A stretch of 15,511 nt of DNA, taken from NCBI GenBank assembly GCA_026394025.1, contig JAPKZC010000991.1:2178-17688 (forward strand), read 5' to 3'. The notes under the pieces were generated by a model. That model ran no database searches. It had not been told where the DNA came from and saw nothing but the letters and a program-made list of their open reading frames with translations. This document shows positions 5,648 to 13,487 of the stretch, piece after piece. This stretch comes from Candidatus Solibacter sp. Its GTDB lineage: Bacteria > Acidobacteriota > Terriglobia > Bryobacterales > Bryobacteraceae. Position numbers and translations under genes: made by a program. Within the stretch, counting starts at the first letter, position 1, and the number at the start of each line of letters is the position of its first letter.

Positions 5648-7556
5648 TTCGGTCTTGCGGGCGGCGGCGGCGGCCGGAGCGCGTCCGGACCCGTTCCTCA
5701 CGATCTCGCAGTGGGCCGACAAGTACCGGTGGCTCTCGCAACGCGCGTCGGCAGAGTCCGGGCAGTGGCGCACGGACCGGACGCCGTACGTGCGCGAGAT
5801 CATGGACTGCCTCTCTCCCATGTCGCCTAGCGAGCGCACGGTCTTCATGAGAGGCGCGCAGATCGGCGGGACGGAGTGCGGCAACAACTGGATCGGGTAC
5901 ATCATCCACCACGCACCAGGCCCGATGATGGCGGTGCAGCCCACCGTCGAGATGGCTAAGCGCAACTCGAAGCAGAGGGTCGATCCTCTGATCGAGGAAT
6001 CGGAGGTGCTGCGGAAGCTCGTTCACGATCCCCGTTCACGCGACTCCGGAAATACTGTTCTGGCGAAGGAATTTCCCGGCGGCGTGCTGGTGATGACCGG
6101 CGCCAACTCCGCGGTCGGCCTCCGGTCGATGGCGGCGCGGTACCTGTTCCTGGATGAGATCGACGGGTACCCGGGCGATGTGGACGGCGAGGGCGATCCG
6201 ATCAATCTCGCGCTGGCCCGCACGCGCACGTTCGCGCGCCGTAAGGTGTTCCTGGTTTCGACGCCGAAGATCACCGGCATGAGCCGGATCGAGGCGGCGT
6301 ACGAGGAGAGCGACAAGCGCCTGTTCTGCGTGCCGTGCCCGGTGTGCCGGGAGTTTCAGGTCTTGCGGTTCCCGCAACTCCGGTGGCAGAAGAACGAACC
6401 GGAGAAGGCGGTTTACGTTTGCGAGCATTGCGGCCAGGAGATCCACAACCACCAGAAGCAGTGGATGCTCCCGCGCGGGCAGTGGCGCGCGACCAACACC
6501 GCCAAAAGCGATGGCAAGACGGCGGGCTTTCATCTGTCCAGTTTGTACAGTCCTGTGGGTTGGTTCTCCTGGGGCGATGCCGCCAAGCAGTTCGTGCAGG
6601 CGCAGAAGAACCAATCGCTCCTCCAGGTCTTTGTGAACACCGTCCTGGGCGAGACGTGGACCCTGCTGGGCGAGGCTCCGGAGTGGCAGAAGCTCTATGA
6701 CCGGCGCGAGCAGTACAAGATCGGCATGGTGCCGCGCGGCGGGATCTTCATCACGGCGGGCGCGGACGTCCAGAAGGACCGCATCGAGGTGGAGGTCGTG
6801 GCGTGGGGGCGCGGCAAGGAGTCCTGGTCCATCGATTACCGGGTCTTCGAAGGCGACACGGCGCGCACGGAGGTGTGGCAGAAGCTGACCGCGCTTTTCA
6901 ACGAGACGTACACGACGACGACCGGCATGGACCTGCCGATCATTCAGATGGCGGTGGACTCCGGATATGCCGCCAACGAGGTGTACGAATGGGCGCGGCG
7001 GCAGGGCAACCGGGTGCTGGTAGTGAAGGGCGACTCGCGCGCTCCGGCCATCCTGGGGGCGGCTTCACCGATCGATGTTGGCCCCCTCGGTGTTAAGCTG
7101 AAGCGCGGGGTCAAGGTCTGGCCGGTCAATTCCGGCATGGCGAAAGAGGAGTTGTACCGCTGGCTCAGGCTGGACCGCCCCACCGACGAGGATCTCGAAC
7201 AGGGAATCCCGCACCCTCCTGGTTACTGCCACTTCCCGCGCTACGGCGAGGAGTACTTCAAGCAGATCACCGCTGAACAGTTGATGGCGAAGCTCGTCAA
7301 GGGCTACCGCAAACTGGAGTGGCAGAAGATGCGCGAGCGCAACGAAGCGCTGGACTGCCGGGTGTATGCTCGCGCGGCGGCGGCGCGCGTCGGCTTGGAC
7401 AGGTTCCAGGAGAAGCACTGGCGCGTGGTCGCGGAACGCATGGGCCTGCCGGTCCAGCAGCAACGTCCAGTGCCGCAGCAACCGCCCCCACCGGCACCGG
7501 CATCCGCGCCGCAACCGCGACGTCGCAGGCAGGTGAGGGGACGTTTTGGGAGATGA
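5619..7556 (+). CDS. terL: Phage terminase large subunit, GpA family
   Basis: A 645-residue DNA-packaging motor: an ATPase that pumps DNA into the procapsid and a nuclease that cuts concatemers. The ATPase half has a Walker-A-like loop RGAQIGGTE at 78-86 (Gly where a classical loop has Lys), Walker B YLFLDEID at 175-182, and a coupling motif LVSTPK at 212-217. A zinc-binding knuckle follows, with Cys at 240, 243, 268 and 271. The C-terminal RNase-H-like nuclease has GADV (D383) and AVDSGY (D447). The last 50 residues are Pro/Gln/Arg-rich. Length fits the lambda gpA family (about 640). ATG 5619 follows AAAGGG and overlaps the small subunit, implying translational coupling. Confidence 0.96.
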   Translation: MTTPTPLPTDSVLRAAAAAGARPDPFLTISQWADKYRWLSQRASAESGQWRTDRTPYVREIMDCLSPMSPSERTVFMRGAQIGGTECGNNWIGYIIHHAPGPMMAVQPTVEMAKRNSKQRVDPLIEESEVLRKLVHDPRSRDSGNTVLAKEFPGGVLVMTGANSAVGLRSMAARYLFLDEIDGYPGDVDGEGDPINLALARTRTFARRKVFLVSTPKITGMSRIEAAYEESDKRLFCVPCPVCREFQVLRFPQLRWQKNEPEKAVYVCEHCGQEIHNHQKQWMLPRGQWRATNTAKSDGKTAGFHLSSLYSPVGWFSWGDAAKQFVQAQKNQSLLQVFVNTVLGETWTLLGEAPEWQKLYDRREQYKIGMVPRGGIFITAGADVQKDRIEVEVVAWGRGKESWSIDYRVFEGDTARTEVWQKLTALFNETYTTTTGMDLPIIQMAVDSGYAANEVYEWARRQGNRVLVVKGDSRAPAILGAASPIDVGPLGVKLKRGVKVWPVNSGMAKEELYRWLRLDRPTDEDLEQGIPHPPGYCHFPRYGEEYFKQITAEQLMAKLVKGYRKLEWQKMRERNEALDCRVYARAAAARVGLDRFQEKHWRVVAERMGLPVQQQRPVPQQPPPPAPASAPQPRRRRQVRGRFGR

Positions 7557-7560
7557 GACG

Positions 7561-7773
7561 ATGGCGAATCCTTTCAGCGACGAACAGATTACCGACATCA
7601 GGGATGCGATTGCCAACCCGGTGAAGCGCGTGGTGGCAACGGACGGCCGCGCAATGGAATTGAAGGACGGTGCCGATCTCATCCGGTCGGAGAACCACAT
7701 GGTCAACACCAACCGTGCGGCGGCTGGCACCCGCATCCGGCAGACGCGGTTGATGTCGAGCAAGGGCTTCTAA
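7561..7773 (+). CDS. gpW-like head-tail joining protein
   Basis: A 70-residue protein directly between the large terminase and the portal, where lambda has gpW. The sequence pattern fits: an N-terminal helix (EQITDIRDAIAN), a short beta segment (VKRVVATDGRAMEL), and a basic C-terminus (RIRQTRLMSSKGF) like the usual ending of gpW-like proteins. In lambda, gpW joins the head after packaging and prepares the connector for FII. ATG 7561 was chosen over a TTG at 7546 because GGGAGA at 7548-7553 is well spaced. It lies 4 bases after the terminase stop. Confidence 0.8.
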   Translation: MANPFSDEQITDIRDAIANPVKRVVATDGRAMELKDGADLIRSENHMVNTNRAAAGTRIRQTRLMSSKGF

Positions 7774-7776
7774 CCC

Positions 7777-9441
7777 GTGAACAAGTTCTCCACTTTCCTG
7801 ACCCGGTTCAAGCGGGTCGGGACTGGTGCGTCCAGCCAGCCCAGCAGCCAGCAGCCCGCGCGCCGCGCCAGTTCGTTCCCCTACGAGGGCGCGACGACGG
7901 GCCGGCGGCTTGGCACGTGGGCAACGACCCGCGACGCCGTCAATTCCGTCTGGTATCAGAGCGCGGACCAGTTGGTGGCGCGCTCGCGGGACATGGCGCG
8001 CAAGGACGGATGGGCGGCGAAGGCGATTGACGAGTGGGTGTGCAACGCCATCGGCAACGGCATCAAGCCGCAGTCACTCCACCCGACGCAGGCGACCAAG
8101 GAGAAGATCCAGAAGCTCTGGTCGCAGTTCGCGGGCGAGTGCGACGCCTCCGGCACGACCGATATCTACGGTTTCGAGGCGCTCGCGTTCCGGTCGATGG
8201 TCGAGGGCGGCGAGTGCTTTGTCCGGAAGCACGTGCGGCCGATAGAGGCTGGCCTGGCGGTCCCTCTCCAGTTGCAGTTGATGGAGACGGAGCAGTTGCC
8301 GTTCTATCTGGCGCGCCCGACTCCGGACACGCCGCGAGGCAACGTCGTCCGGGCGTCGATTGAGTTCGATCCGGACGGTCGCCGCACGGCTTACTACTTC
8401 TACCGGGAGCACCCGGGCGAGCGGTTGCTCTTTCCTGCCGGTATGGACCTCCTGCGGATTCCGGCCGGAGAAGTGATGCATCTGTTCCGTCCGATGCGTC
8501 CCGGCCAACTCCGCGGCATCCCGTGGCTGGCAAACGCCCTGGTGCGCCTGTGGGAGTTGGACCAGTACGACGACGCCGAACTGTTGCGGAAGAAGTTCGC
8601 CGCGATGATGATGGCGTTCATCACCCGCCAGAACCCGGAGGACCCGTTCTTCGGCAACGAGCAGACGTCCGCGCAGGCCACCAGTGCGGGAGGCGCCACG
8701 CCGGATTCCGAACCCGGCGTCCAAGTCGCGCAACTGGAAGCCGGGACGATGATGGACCTCGAACCCGGGGAGGATGTGAAGTTCACCGAACCCGCAGACG
8801 TGGGCGGCAACTACGAAGCGTTCGAACGGCAGACGTTGCTGCGGATCGGCGCGGGCTTGGGCCTGCCGTACGACATGCTGACCGGCGACCTGTCGCAGAC
8901 CAGTTACAGTTCGATCCGCGCGGGCATTCTGTCGTTCCGCAGGCTGTGCGAGCAGATCCAGTACGGCGTGTTCGTTTTCCAGTTCTGCCGCCCGACGTGG
9001 CAGGCGTTCATCGAGGCGGCGGTCCTGGCTGGCCAGTTGGATGCGCGAGACTATCAGGCCAACCGCCTCGACTATCTCGCGGTCGAGTGGCACACGCCGA
9101 AGTGGGCGTGGGTCGATCCGGAGAAGGACGTCAAGGGCGAGATCATGGCGATCCGGGCGGGCCTGAAGTCGCGCAGTATGTCCATCAACGAGGCGGGAAT
9201 GGACGAGGAGGATGTGGACCGGCAGATCGCGCGGGACAACGAGCGCGCCGACGAGTTGGGCCTCGTGCTGGATTCCGACCCGCGCAACACAGCCCCGCCC
9301 GGTGGCGGCGGTTCCGGAGGTGCGGCAAGGGGCAGCGACACGGGAGGCGACAACGCTGGCGAGGGCAAGCCGCCAGCCAAGCGGACGCCCAAAACGCCCA
9401 GTAAGCGCGGCGAAGAGTCGCTCAAGGAGGTGATCCAGTGA
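7777..9441 (+). CDS. Phage portal protein, lambda gpB family
   Basis: A 554-residue portal that forms the dodecameric ring through which DNA enters and leaves the head. The pattern of the lambda-type portal family is clear: WYQSADQLVARSRDMARKDG near 50-70, WVCNAIGNGI, a conserved middle with YYFYREHPGE and VMHLFRPMRPGQLRGIPWLA, and GLPYDMLTGDLSQTSYSSIR near 365-385. The C-terminal tail is Gly/Ser/Lys-rich and looks disordered. It starts on GTG 7777, three bases after the gpW-like stop, with AAGGG at 7762-7766. Its stop overlaps the protease start (GTGA). Confidence 0.95.
   Translation: MNKFSTFLTRFKRVGTGASSQPSSQQPARRASSFPYEGATTGRRLGTWATTRDAVNSVWYQSADQLVARSRDMARKDGWAAKAIDEWVCNAIGNGIKPQSLHPTQATKEKIQKLWSQFAGECDASGTTDIYGFEALAFRSMVEGGECFVRKHVRPIEAGLAVPLQLQLMETEQLPFYLARPTPDTPRGNVVRASIEFDPDGRRTAYYFYREHPGERLLFPAGMDLLRIPAGEVMHLFRPMRPGQLRGIPWLANALVRLWELDQYDDAELLRKKFAAMMMAFITRQNPEDPFFGNEQTSAQATSAGGATPDSEPGVQVAQLEAGTMMDLEPGEDVKFTEPADVGGNYEAFERQTLLRIGAGLGLPYDMLTGDLSQTSYSSIRAGILSFRRLCEQIQYGVFVFQFCRPTWQAFIEAAVLAGQLDARDYQANRLDYLAVEWHTPKWAWVDPEKDVKGEIMAIRAGLKSRSMSINEAGMDEEDVDRQIARDNERADELGLVLDSDPRNTAPPGGGGSGGAARGSDTGGDNAGEGKPPAKRTPKTPSKRGEESLKEVIQ
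9424..9435 (+). promoter_or_regulatory. Extended, perfect Shine-Dalgarno for the protease gene
   Basis: AAGGAGGTGATC is a 12-base match to the complement of the standard 16S rRNA 3' end. The GGAGG core ends 7 bases before GTG 9438. It lies inside the end of the portal gene, which it should not disturb, and supports strong initiation from the GTG. Confidence 0.85.
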
Positions 9442-10910
9442 ACCAGAAGTACCTGCCGCACCTCGCGGCGCGCGTGTTCGGCGTGCCGTTGATGATCCAG
9501 CCCGACAAGTTGATGGTAATCCTGGATGCCATCGGCCCGCGCATTGGCCTGCCCGAGCACCTGCTGATCGAAGGCATGCCGGTGGTGGTGACGAGGCCCG
9601 CTCCGGACGACACAGAGGAGGAGGACCTCCTGATGACGGCGGGCCGGAAGGCGTACCCGGTGAGTCCGGACGGCATCGCCATCATCACGATTTCCGGCAC
9701 GCTCGTCAAGAAGGCCTCCTGGATGGACTCCGAATCCGGCCTCTCGTCTTACGGGGACATCCGGACGATGCTCGCGGACGCCCGCGACGACCCCGCCATC
9801 CGGGGCATCCTGCTCGACGTGGACTCGCCGGGTGGCGAGGTGGGCGGCCTGTTCGATCTTGCGGACGAGGTGTACGCAGTGCGCGAGCAGAAACCGTGTT
9901 ACGCCATCGCCAACGACGATGCGTTCTCCGCTGCCTATGCTTTGGCGTCCTGCGCGCAACGCCTGTTCGTGACGAGGACGGGCGGCGTCGGCAGTATCGG
10001 CGTGATCGCGGTTCACATGGACCAGTCCGGATGGGACGAGAAGATGGGCCGGAAGTACACGGCGGTCTTCGCGGGTGCGCGGAAGAACGATTACTCGACG
10101 CACCAACCGCTGTCGGACGCAGCCCGCGCCAATCTCCAGGACGAGATCGACAGGCTCCACGAGATGTTCGTGGCGTCGGTTGCGCGCGGTCGCGGCATCT
10201 CGCCCGCGCTCGTTCGCAAGACCGACGCCAGCATTTACTGGGGCGCGACGGCCATCAGCGCTGGCCTCGCGGATCAGATCGGAACATTTGACGATGCGCT
10301 CGCCGCCGTAACGCAGGCGTCGCGCATGTCAAGGCAAGCTCGCGCTACCGCGTCCGCTGGGGCGCAAATCGAAGAACAAGGAGAAGAACCCATGGCACAG
10401 ACGCCCGAAACGAAACCGGCAGACGCACCCGCCATCCCGGTGGCCGCGCCCGTCGAAACCCAACCCCAGGCTGCTCCGGCACCGGCACCGGCTCCGGCCG
10501 CAACCGCGCCCGTACCGGAAGCCGCCGCCACGCCGTTCGTGGACGCCGCCGCTATCGAGGCGCGCGTTCGCGGCGAGCACGCGATTGTGCAGGATGCGAA
10601 GGTCGCGCTCTGCAAGACCGCCGGCCGGTTGGATCTGCTGCCGGAGATGCTCTCCCCCAGCCTGACGGTCGCCCAGGTTGGGGATCGCCTCCTGGCTGCG
10701 CAATCGCAGCGCTCGCAGGCCGCGCCGCTCAATTCCCAGATCACCGCCACGCCCACCGGCGCGGAGGGGCAGTTGAACTCCGCGGCGACGCAGATCGCGG
10801 CGGGCAGGCAGATCACGTTCGCGCAGGCGTACGTGGAGGCGCTCAAGCTCAACCCGGCTCTTTACACGCAGTACCTCGACGAGAAGTCGGCACCGGTGGT
10901 GCCGAGGTAA
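9438..10910 (+). CDS. S49-family head maturation protease with fused scaffold domain
   Basis: A 490-residue protein like lambda gpC. Residues about 75-290 are a ClpP/crotonase-fold S49 peptidase: the DSPGGEV loop at 129-135, the catalytic Ser164 in AFSAAYALAS, and a candidate Lys216 in AGARKND. After about 300 comes a Pro/Ala linker (APAPAPAPAATAP) and then a scaffold-like C-terminus. The protease cleaves scaffold and probably capsid or portal proteins after procapsid assembly. It starts on GTG 9438, overlapping the portal stop, behind an extended Shine-Dalgarno. The scaffold part is also readable from an internal start (10392), as in lambda C/Nu3. Confidence 0.93.
   Translation: MNQKYLPHLAARVFGVPLMIQPDKLMVILDAIGPRIGLPEHLLIEGMPVVVTRPAPDDTEEEDLLMTAGRKAYPVSPDGIAIITISGTLVKKASWMDSESGLSSYGDIRTMLADARDDPAIRGILLDVDSPGGEVGGLFDLADEVYAVREQKPCYAIANDDAFSAAYALASCAQRLFVTRTGGVGSIGVIAVHMDQSGWDEKMGRKYTAVFAGARKNDYSTHQPLSDAARANLQDEIDRLHEMFVASVARGRGISPALVRKTDASIYWGATAISAGLADQIGTFDDALAAVTQASRMSRQARATASAGAQIEEQGEEPMAQTPETKPADAPAIPVAAPVETQPQAAPAPAPAPAATAPVPEAAATPFVDAAAIEARVRGEHAIVQDAKVALCKTAGRLDLLPEMLSPSLTVAQVGDRLLAAQSQRSQAAPLNSQITATPTGAEGQLNSAATQIAAGRQITFAQAYVEALKLNPALYTQYLDEKSAPVVPR
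10378..10383 (+). promoter_or_regulatory. Internal ribosome binding site for the nested scaffold
   Basis: AAGGAG lies 8 bases before ATG 10392 and in frame with the protease gene (318 codons in). This is as good as the sites of the separate genes in this operon, and chance placement just ahead of the scaffold part is unlikely. Confidence 0.75.
10392..10910 (+). CDS. Nested capsid scaffold protein (Nu3-like), internal start
   Basis: A 172-residue product begins at ATG 10392 (MAQTPETKPADAP) inside the protease gene, in the same frame and with the same stop. It is Pro/Ala-rich at first (about 1-50), then helical and charged (AAAIEARVRGEHAIVQDAKV), then contains a C-terminal stretch (ITFAQAYVEALKLNPALYTQY) that probably contacts the coat. 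In lambda the scaffold Nu3 is made the same way from the 3' part of gene C, giving excess scaffold relative to protease. The strong internal AAGGAG supports this here. The assignment rests on position and signal, not on direct sequence similarity to Nu3. Confidence 0.72.
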   Translation: MAQTPETKPADAPAIPVAAPVETQPQAAPAPAPAPAATAPVPEAAATPFVDAAAIEARVRGEHAIVQDAKVALCKTAGRLDLLPEMLSPSLTVAQVGDRLLAAQSQRSQAAPLNSQITATPTGAEGQLNSAATQIAAGRQITFAQAYVEALKLNPALYTQYLDEKSAPVVPR

Positions 10911-10951
10911 GGGCGAGGCAGGACCAACTCAAACAGAAGGAGAAAAGACTC

Positions 10952-11320
10952 ATGGCTTACGAAGTTACGATTCATGCCATCTCGGTTCCGGCAAGCGGCG
11001 ACCTCTCGGCGAAGCAGTTCTATTTCGGCACGATCAACGCGTCCGGACAGGTCGCGGTGACCGGCGCGGCGGCGGCTGCGGACGGCGTGATTGCCGACAA
11101 GCCCGCTGCGGCAGACCGTCCGTGCTCGCTCTACACCACGCCCGGACAGGTCGTGAAGGTGATGTGCGGCGCTGCCGTCGCTAACGGTGCGCTGCTCGAA
11201 GCGGACGCCGCAGGTAAGGCGGTGACGCAGGCGGCGGGGAAGATCCTCGCCAAGGCTCTGGCTGCGGGCAGCGGGGACGGCGCGATCATCCCGGCGCTGC
11301 TGATCCTGGAGCGGTCGTAA
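10952..11320 (+). CDS. Capsid decoration protein, DUF2190 or gpD-like
   Basis: A 122-residue Ala/Gly-rich beta protein with no enzyme motifs. Its ending AKALAAGSGDGAIIPALLI matches the pattern of DUF2190-type decoration proteins, which have the same kind of beta-tulip fold as lambda gpD. It sits where lambda has gpD, between scaffold and major capsid genes. It would bind the outside of the expanded head at three-fold sites and stabilise it against packaged-DNA pressure. ATG 10952 has AAGGAG at 10937-10942. A terminator follows its stop. Confidence 0.82.
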   Translation: MAYEVTIHAISVPASGDLSAKQFYFGTINASGQVAVTGAAAAADGVIADKPAAADRPCSLYTTPGQVVKVMCGAAVANGALLEADAAGKAVTQAAGKILAKALAAGSGDGAIIPALLILERS

Positions 11321-11343
11321 TCAAGACAGCGGCGGCAAACGAA

Positions 11344-11373
11344 GCTCCGTGCTTCGGGCGCGGGGCTTTTTTT
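11344..11373 (+). terminator. Intrinsic terminator between decoration and capsid genes
   Basis: GCTCCGTGC (11344-11352) pairs with GCGCGGGGC (11358-11366), with two G-T pairs and a TTCGG loop. Seven T follow at 11367-11373 on the plus strand. The reverse orientation has no T run. It should reduce or stop transcription 24 bases after the decoration gene and just upstream of the capsid gene's ribosome site. Confidence 0.8.
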
Positions 11374-11404
11374 GTGCCCAGAAAACGAGAGGAGAACAAA
11401 CGAT

Positions 11405-12394
11405 ATGTACACGCCGACTCCCGGTGACGTCCACGTAAATACGCCGCTGACCCAGATCAGCATCGCGTACCTGCAAAGCCAGGACCAGTTCGTGGCCGCG
11501 CAGATGTGCCCCGTGATCCCGGTCAGCAAGCAGAGCGACCGGTATTACGTTTACAATCGCGGCGACTTCTTCCGCGATCAGATGCAGAAGCGCGCTCCCG
11601 GCACTCCCGCCGCCAGCGTCGGCTACAAGGTGGACAACACGCCGACGTATTTCTGCGACGTGTGGGCCGAATCGAAAGCCATTCCGGACCAGTTGCGCGG
11701 CAACGCCGACGCGGTCCTCAACCTGGACCGCGACACCGCGGAGTTCCTGACGCAGCAGGCGTTGATCCGGCGCGAGAAGATCTTCGCCGCCAGCCTGTTC
11801 GCTGCGGGCAAGTGGGGCACCGACGTGACCGGCAAGCCCGCCGCACCCGGCGCGGGCGAGTTCCTCCAGTGGAACGACGGCGCGTCCTCGCCCATCGAAA
11901 ACATCCGCGACGGTAAGCTGGCCATCAAGCAGGCGACGGGGTACCCGGCGAACACGCTGGTTATCTCCGAACCCGTCTGGCTGAAGCTCGTGGATCATCC
12001 GGACTTGGTCGAGCGCGTGAAGTACGGCCAGACCGCCGGTGGCCCCGCGCGCATCACCCGCGACGCACTGGCGGCGATCCTGGAGATCGACCGCATCCTC
12101 GTCATGGGTTCCATCGAGAACACGGCGGCGGAAGGTCTGACCGCCGCGCACTCGTTCATCGGCGGCAAGAACGCGCTCCTGTGCCACGTTGCGTCCAACC
12201 CCGGACTGCTGACGCCCTCCGCTGCGTACACCTTCGGGTGGACCGGTTACCTGGGCGCGGGCAACGAAGGGAACCGGATGAAGCGGTACCGCTGGGAGAT
12301 CCTGGCCTCCGACATCGTGGAGATCGAGATGTCCTTCGACATCAAACTGGTCGCCACCGAACTCGGGTACTTCTTCAAGGACGCGGTCGCGTAA
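11405..12394 (+). CDS. Major capsid protein (HK97-fold inferred)
   Basis: A 329-residue protein. It starts at ATG 11405 (MYTPTPGDVHVN), with GAGAGGAG at 11387-11394; an upstream in-frame start at 11372 overlaps the terminator and is unlikely. It has the general shape of tailed-phage major capsid proteins: an N-arm, then SKQSDRYYVYNRGDFFRDQ, a long helix with DRDTAEFLTQQALIRREKIFA, a segment like P/A domains (NTLVISEPVWLKL, ILEIDRILVM), and a C-terminal strand (MKRYRWEILASDIVEIEMSFD). Position after protease, scaffold and decoration genes supports the call. The HK97 fold is inferred from family knowledge. No separate promoter is visible ahead of it. Confidence 0.9.
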   Translation: MYTPTPGDVHVNTPLTQISIAYLQSQDQFVAAQMCPVIPVSKQSDRYYVYNRGDFFRDQMQKRAPGTPAASVGYKVDNTPTYFCDVWAESKAIPDQLRGNADAVLNLDRDTAEFLTQQALIRREKIFAASLFAAGKWGTDVTGKPAAPGAGEFLQWNDGASSPIENIRDGKLAIKQATGYPANTLVISEPVWLKLVDHPDLVERVKYGQTAGGPARITRDALAAILEIDRILVMGSIENTAAEGLTAAHSFIGGKNALLCHVASNPGLLTPSAAYTFGWTGYLGAGNEGNRMKRYRWEILASDIVEIEMSFDIKLVATELGYFFKDAVA

Positions 12395-12409
12395 GCCAGG
12401 AGGCTCCTT

Positions 12410-12628
12410 GTGGCTTATCGATCACCGCCAAAGTTCGACCGGGAGGCCCGGTTCATAGCGAACCGGGCGTTCCTTTTCAACGGACTGCAGATCCAGCCAG
12501 GAGATGCGGTCCTCGGTATTCCAGACCGCCGCCTGCGGCAGTTGTACGGGATGCGCCACGTGTTGATGGTGCCCCCCGCAGCGCAGCACAAGGAGGCGGC
12601 TGGCGCCGCCAGAAAGGGGAAACGATAA
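12410..12628 (+). CDS. Small unassigned head-region protein
   Basis: A 72-residue basic protein starting on GTG 12410, with a perfect AGGAGG at 12398-12403. It contains FNGLQIQPGD and RRLRQLYGMRHVLMVPP, followed by a Lys/Ala-rich tail. It follows the capsid gene by 15 bases, where lambda has FI. I see no convincing similarity to FI, so this is left as a head-assembly-region protein of unknown role. Confidence 0.75.
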   Translation: MAYRSPPKFDREARFIANRAFLFNGLQIQPGDAVLGIPDRRLRQLYGMRHVLMVPPAAQHKEAAGAARKGKR

Positions 12629-12630
12629 TC

Positions 12631-13176
12631 ATGTCGAAACAGGTTCAGACGATTCAACAGATCACGCAGTACGGCAACCTCAAGGTCGGGTTCATCCCGC
12701 TCGATATTGCCAACGCGGTCATCATCGCCGCCAACGTGGTTCAGAACACCACGGAGGGAGGGCGTCCGGACGGCAACACCGCGCCGACCTTGCAGCGCAT
12801 CAACGCGGGCACGGACAAGGCGCTCCGCGTAACCTGGGTGGCGGGATCGGTGGTCGAGTTGCAGTTCCCGACCGTGGCGCTTCCTCCGGATCTGGACGAC
12901 GCCGCGCCTATCGAGGTCCATCTCGTCTGCGGGAAGGACGCGAACGCGAACACGTTCAACATCGACGTGCAGGCGTTCTTCGGCGTGGGCGACGTGGAGT
13001 GCGGCGCGGCCACCCCGACCATCGCGCAGGCGAGGGCGGAATACAGCGTGGCGCTCGCCGCCGCCGACGTTCCGGCCGCTCCGGAAGTCCTCAACATCAT
13101 CCTGGTGCCCGCCGCCCACGCTGGTGACGCGCTCTACATGGACGGCGCGTGGCTGGAGTACACGAGGAAGGCGTAA
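12631..13176 (+). CDS. Unassigned structural protein, beta-rich, 181 residues
   Basis: Starts at ATG 12631 (MSKQVQTIQQITQYG) after an AAAGGGGA at 12613-12620, two bases after the previous stop. The sequence is rich in Val/Ile/Thr and alternates as beta strands would (RVTWVAGSVVELQFP, IEVHLVC, NTFNIDVQAFF). It ends with a short conserved-looking GDALYMDGAWLEYTRKA. I do not recognise a family. A head fibre or second decoration protein is possible because it lies between the capsid and head-tail joining genes. Confidence 0.75.
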   Translation: MSKQVQTIQQITQYGNLKVGFIPLDIANAVIIAANVVQNTTEGGRPDGNTAPTLQRINAGTDKALRVTWVAGSVVELQFPTVALPPDLDDAAPIEVHLVCGKDANANTFNIDVQAFFGVGDVECGAATPTIAQARAEYSVALAAADVPAAPEVLNIILVPAAHAGDALYMDGAWLEYTRKA

Positions 13177-13180
13177 CCCG

Positions 13181-13480
13181 ATGGCGGCAGATCCCTTCGC
13201 CGCCCTCAACAAGGCGTGCGTCAAGTCGTTCGGCGTGGCGGTGTCTTACCAGCAGGATGCAGCCACGCCGTTCTCCGTCCGAGGGATCGTGATGAAGGAC
13301 TCCGACGAGGAGCGTCATCGCGACGGCCTGTACGCTCGTCTGTTCGTCGATGCGGCGGACTTCACCACGCCACCGGACCACGGCGACGTGGCAACCATCG
13401 GCGGCGTGGCGTACACCGTCTTCGAAGTGCTGGCCGACGCGATGGGCGGCGTAACGCTCTCCCTTCGTGCGGTGGCGTGA
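13181..13480 (+). CDS. FII-like head-tail joining protein
   Basis: A 99-residue protein starting at ATG 13181 (MAADPFAALNKACVKSFG), with AGGAAGG at 13164-13170. The pattern fits the lambda gpFII/Phage_attach type: an N-terminal helix, then AVSYQQDAATPFSVRGIVM, YARLFVDAADF, GDVATIGGVAYTVFEVLADAMGGVTLSLR. FII sits below gpW on the connector and forms the surface that the tail binds. Its position before Z- and U-like genes matches lambda. Confidence 0.8.
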   Translation: MAADPFAALNKACVKSFGVAVSYQQDAATPFSVRGIVMKDSDEERHRDGLYARLFVDAADFTTPPDHGDVATIGGVAYTVFEVLADAMGGVTLSLRAVA

Positions 13481-13487
13481 GGCTCCT

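Noticed and set aside
10471..10520. Repeated GCACCGGCACCGGCTCCGG as a tandem-repeat element
   Set aside because: It encodes the Pro/Ala linker of the protease-scaffold protein in frame, so protein composition explains it.
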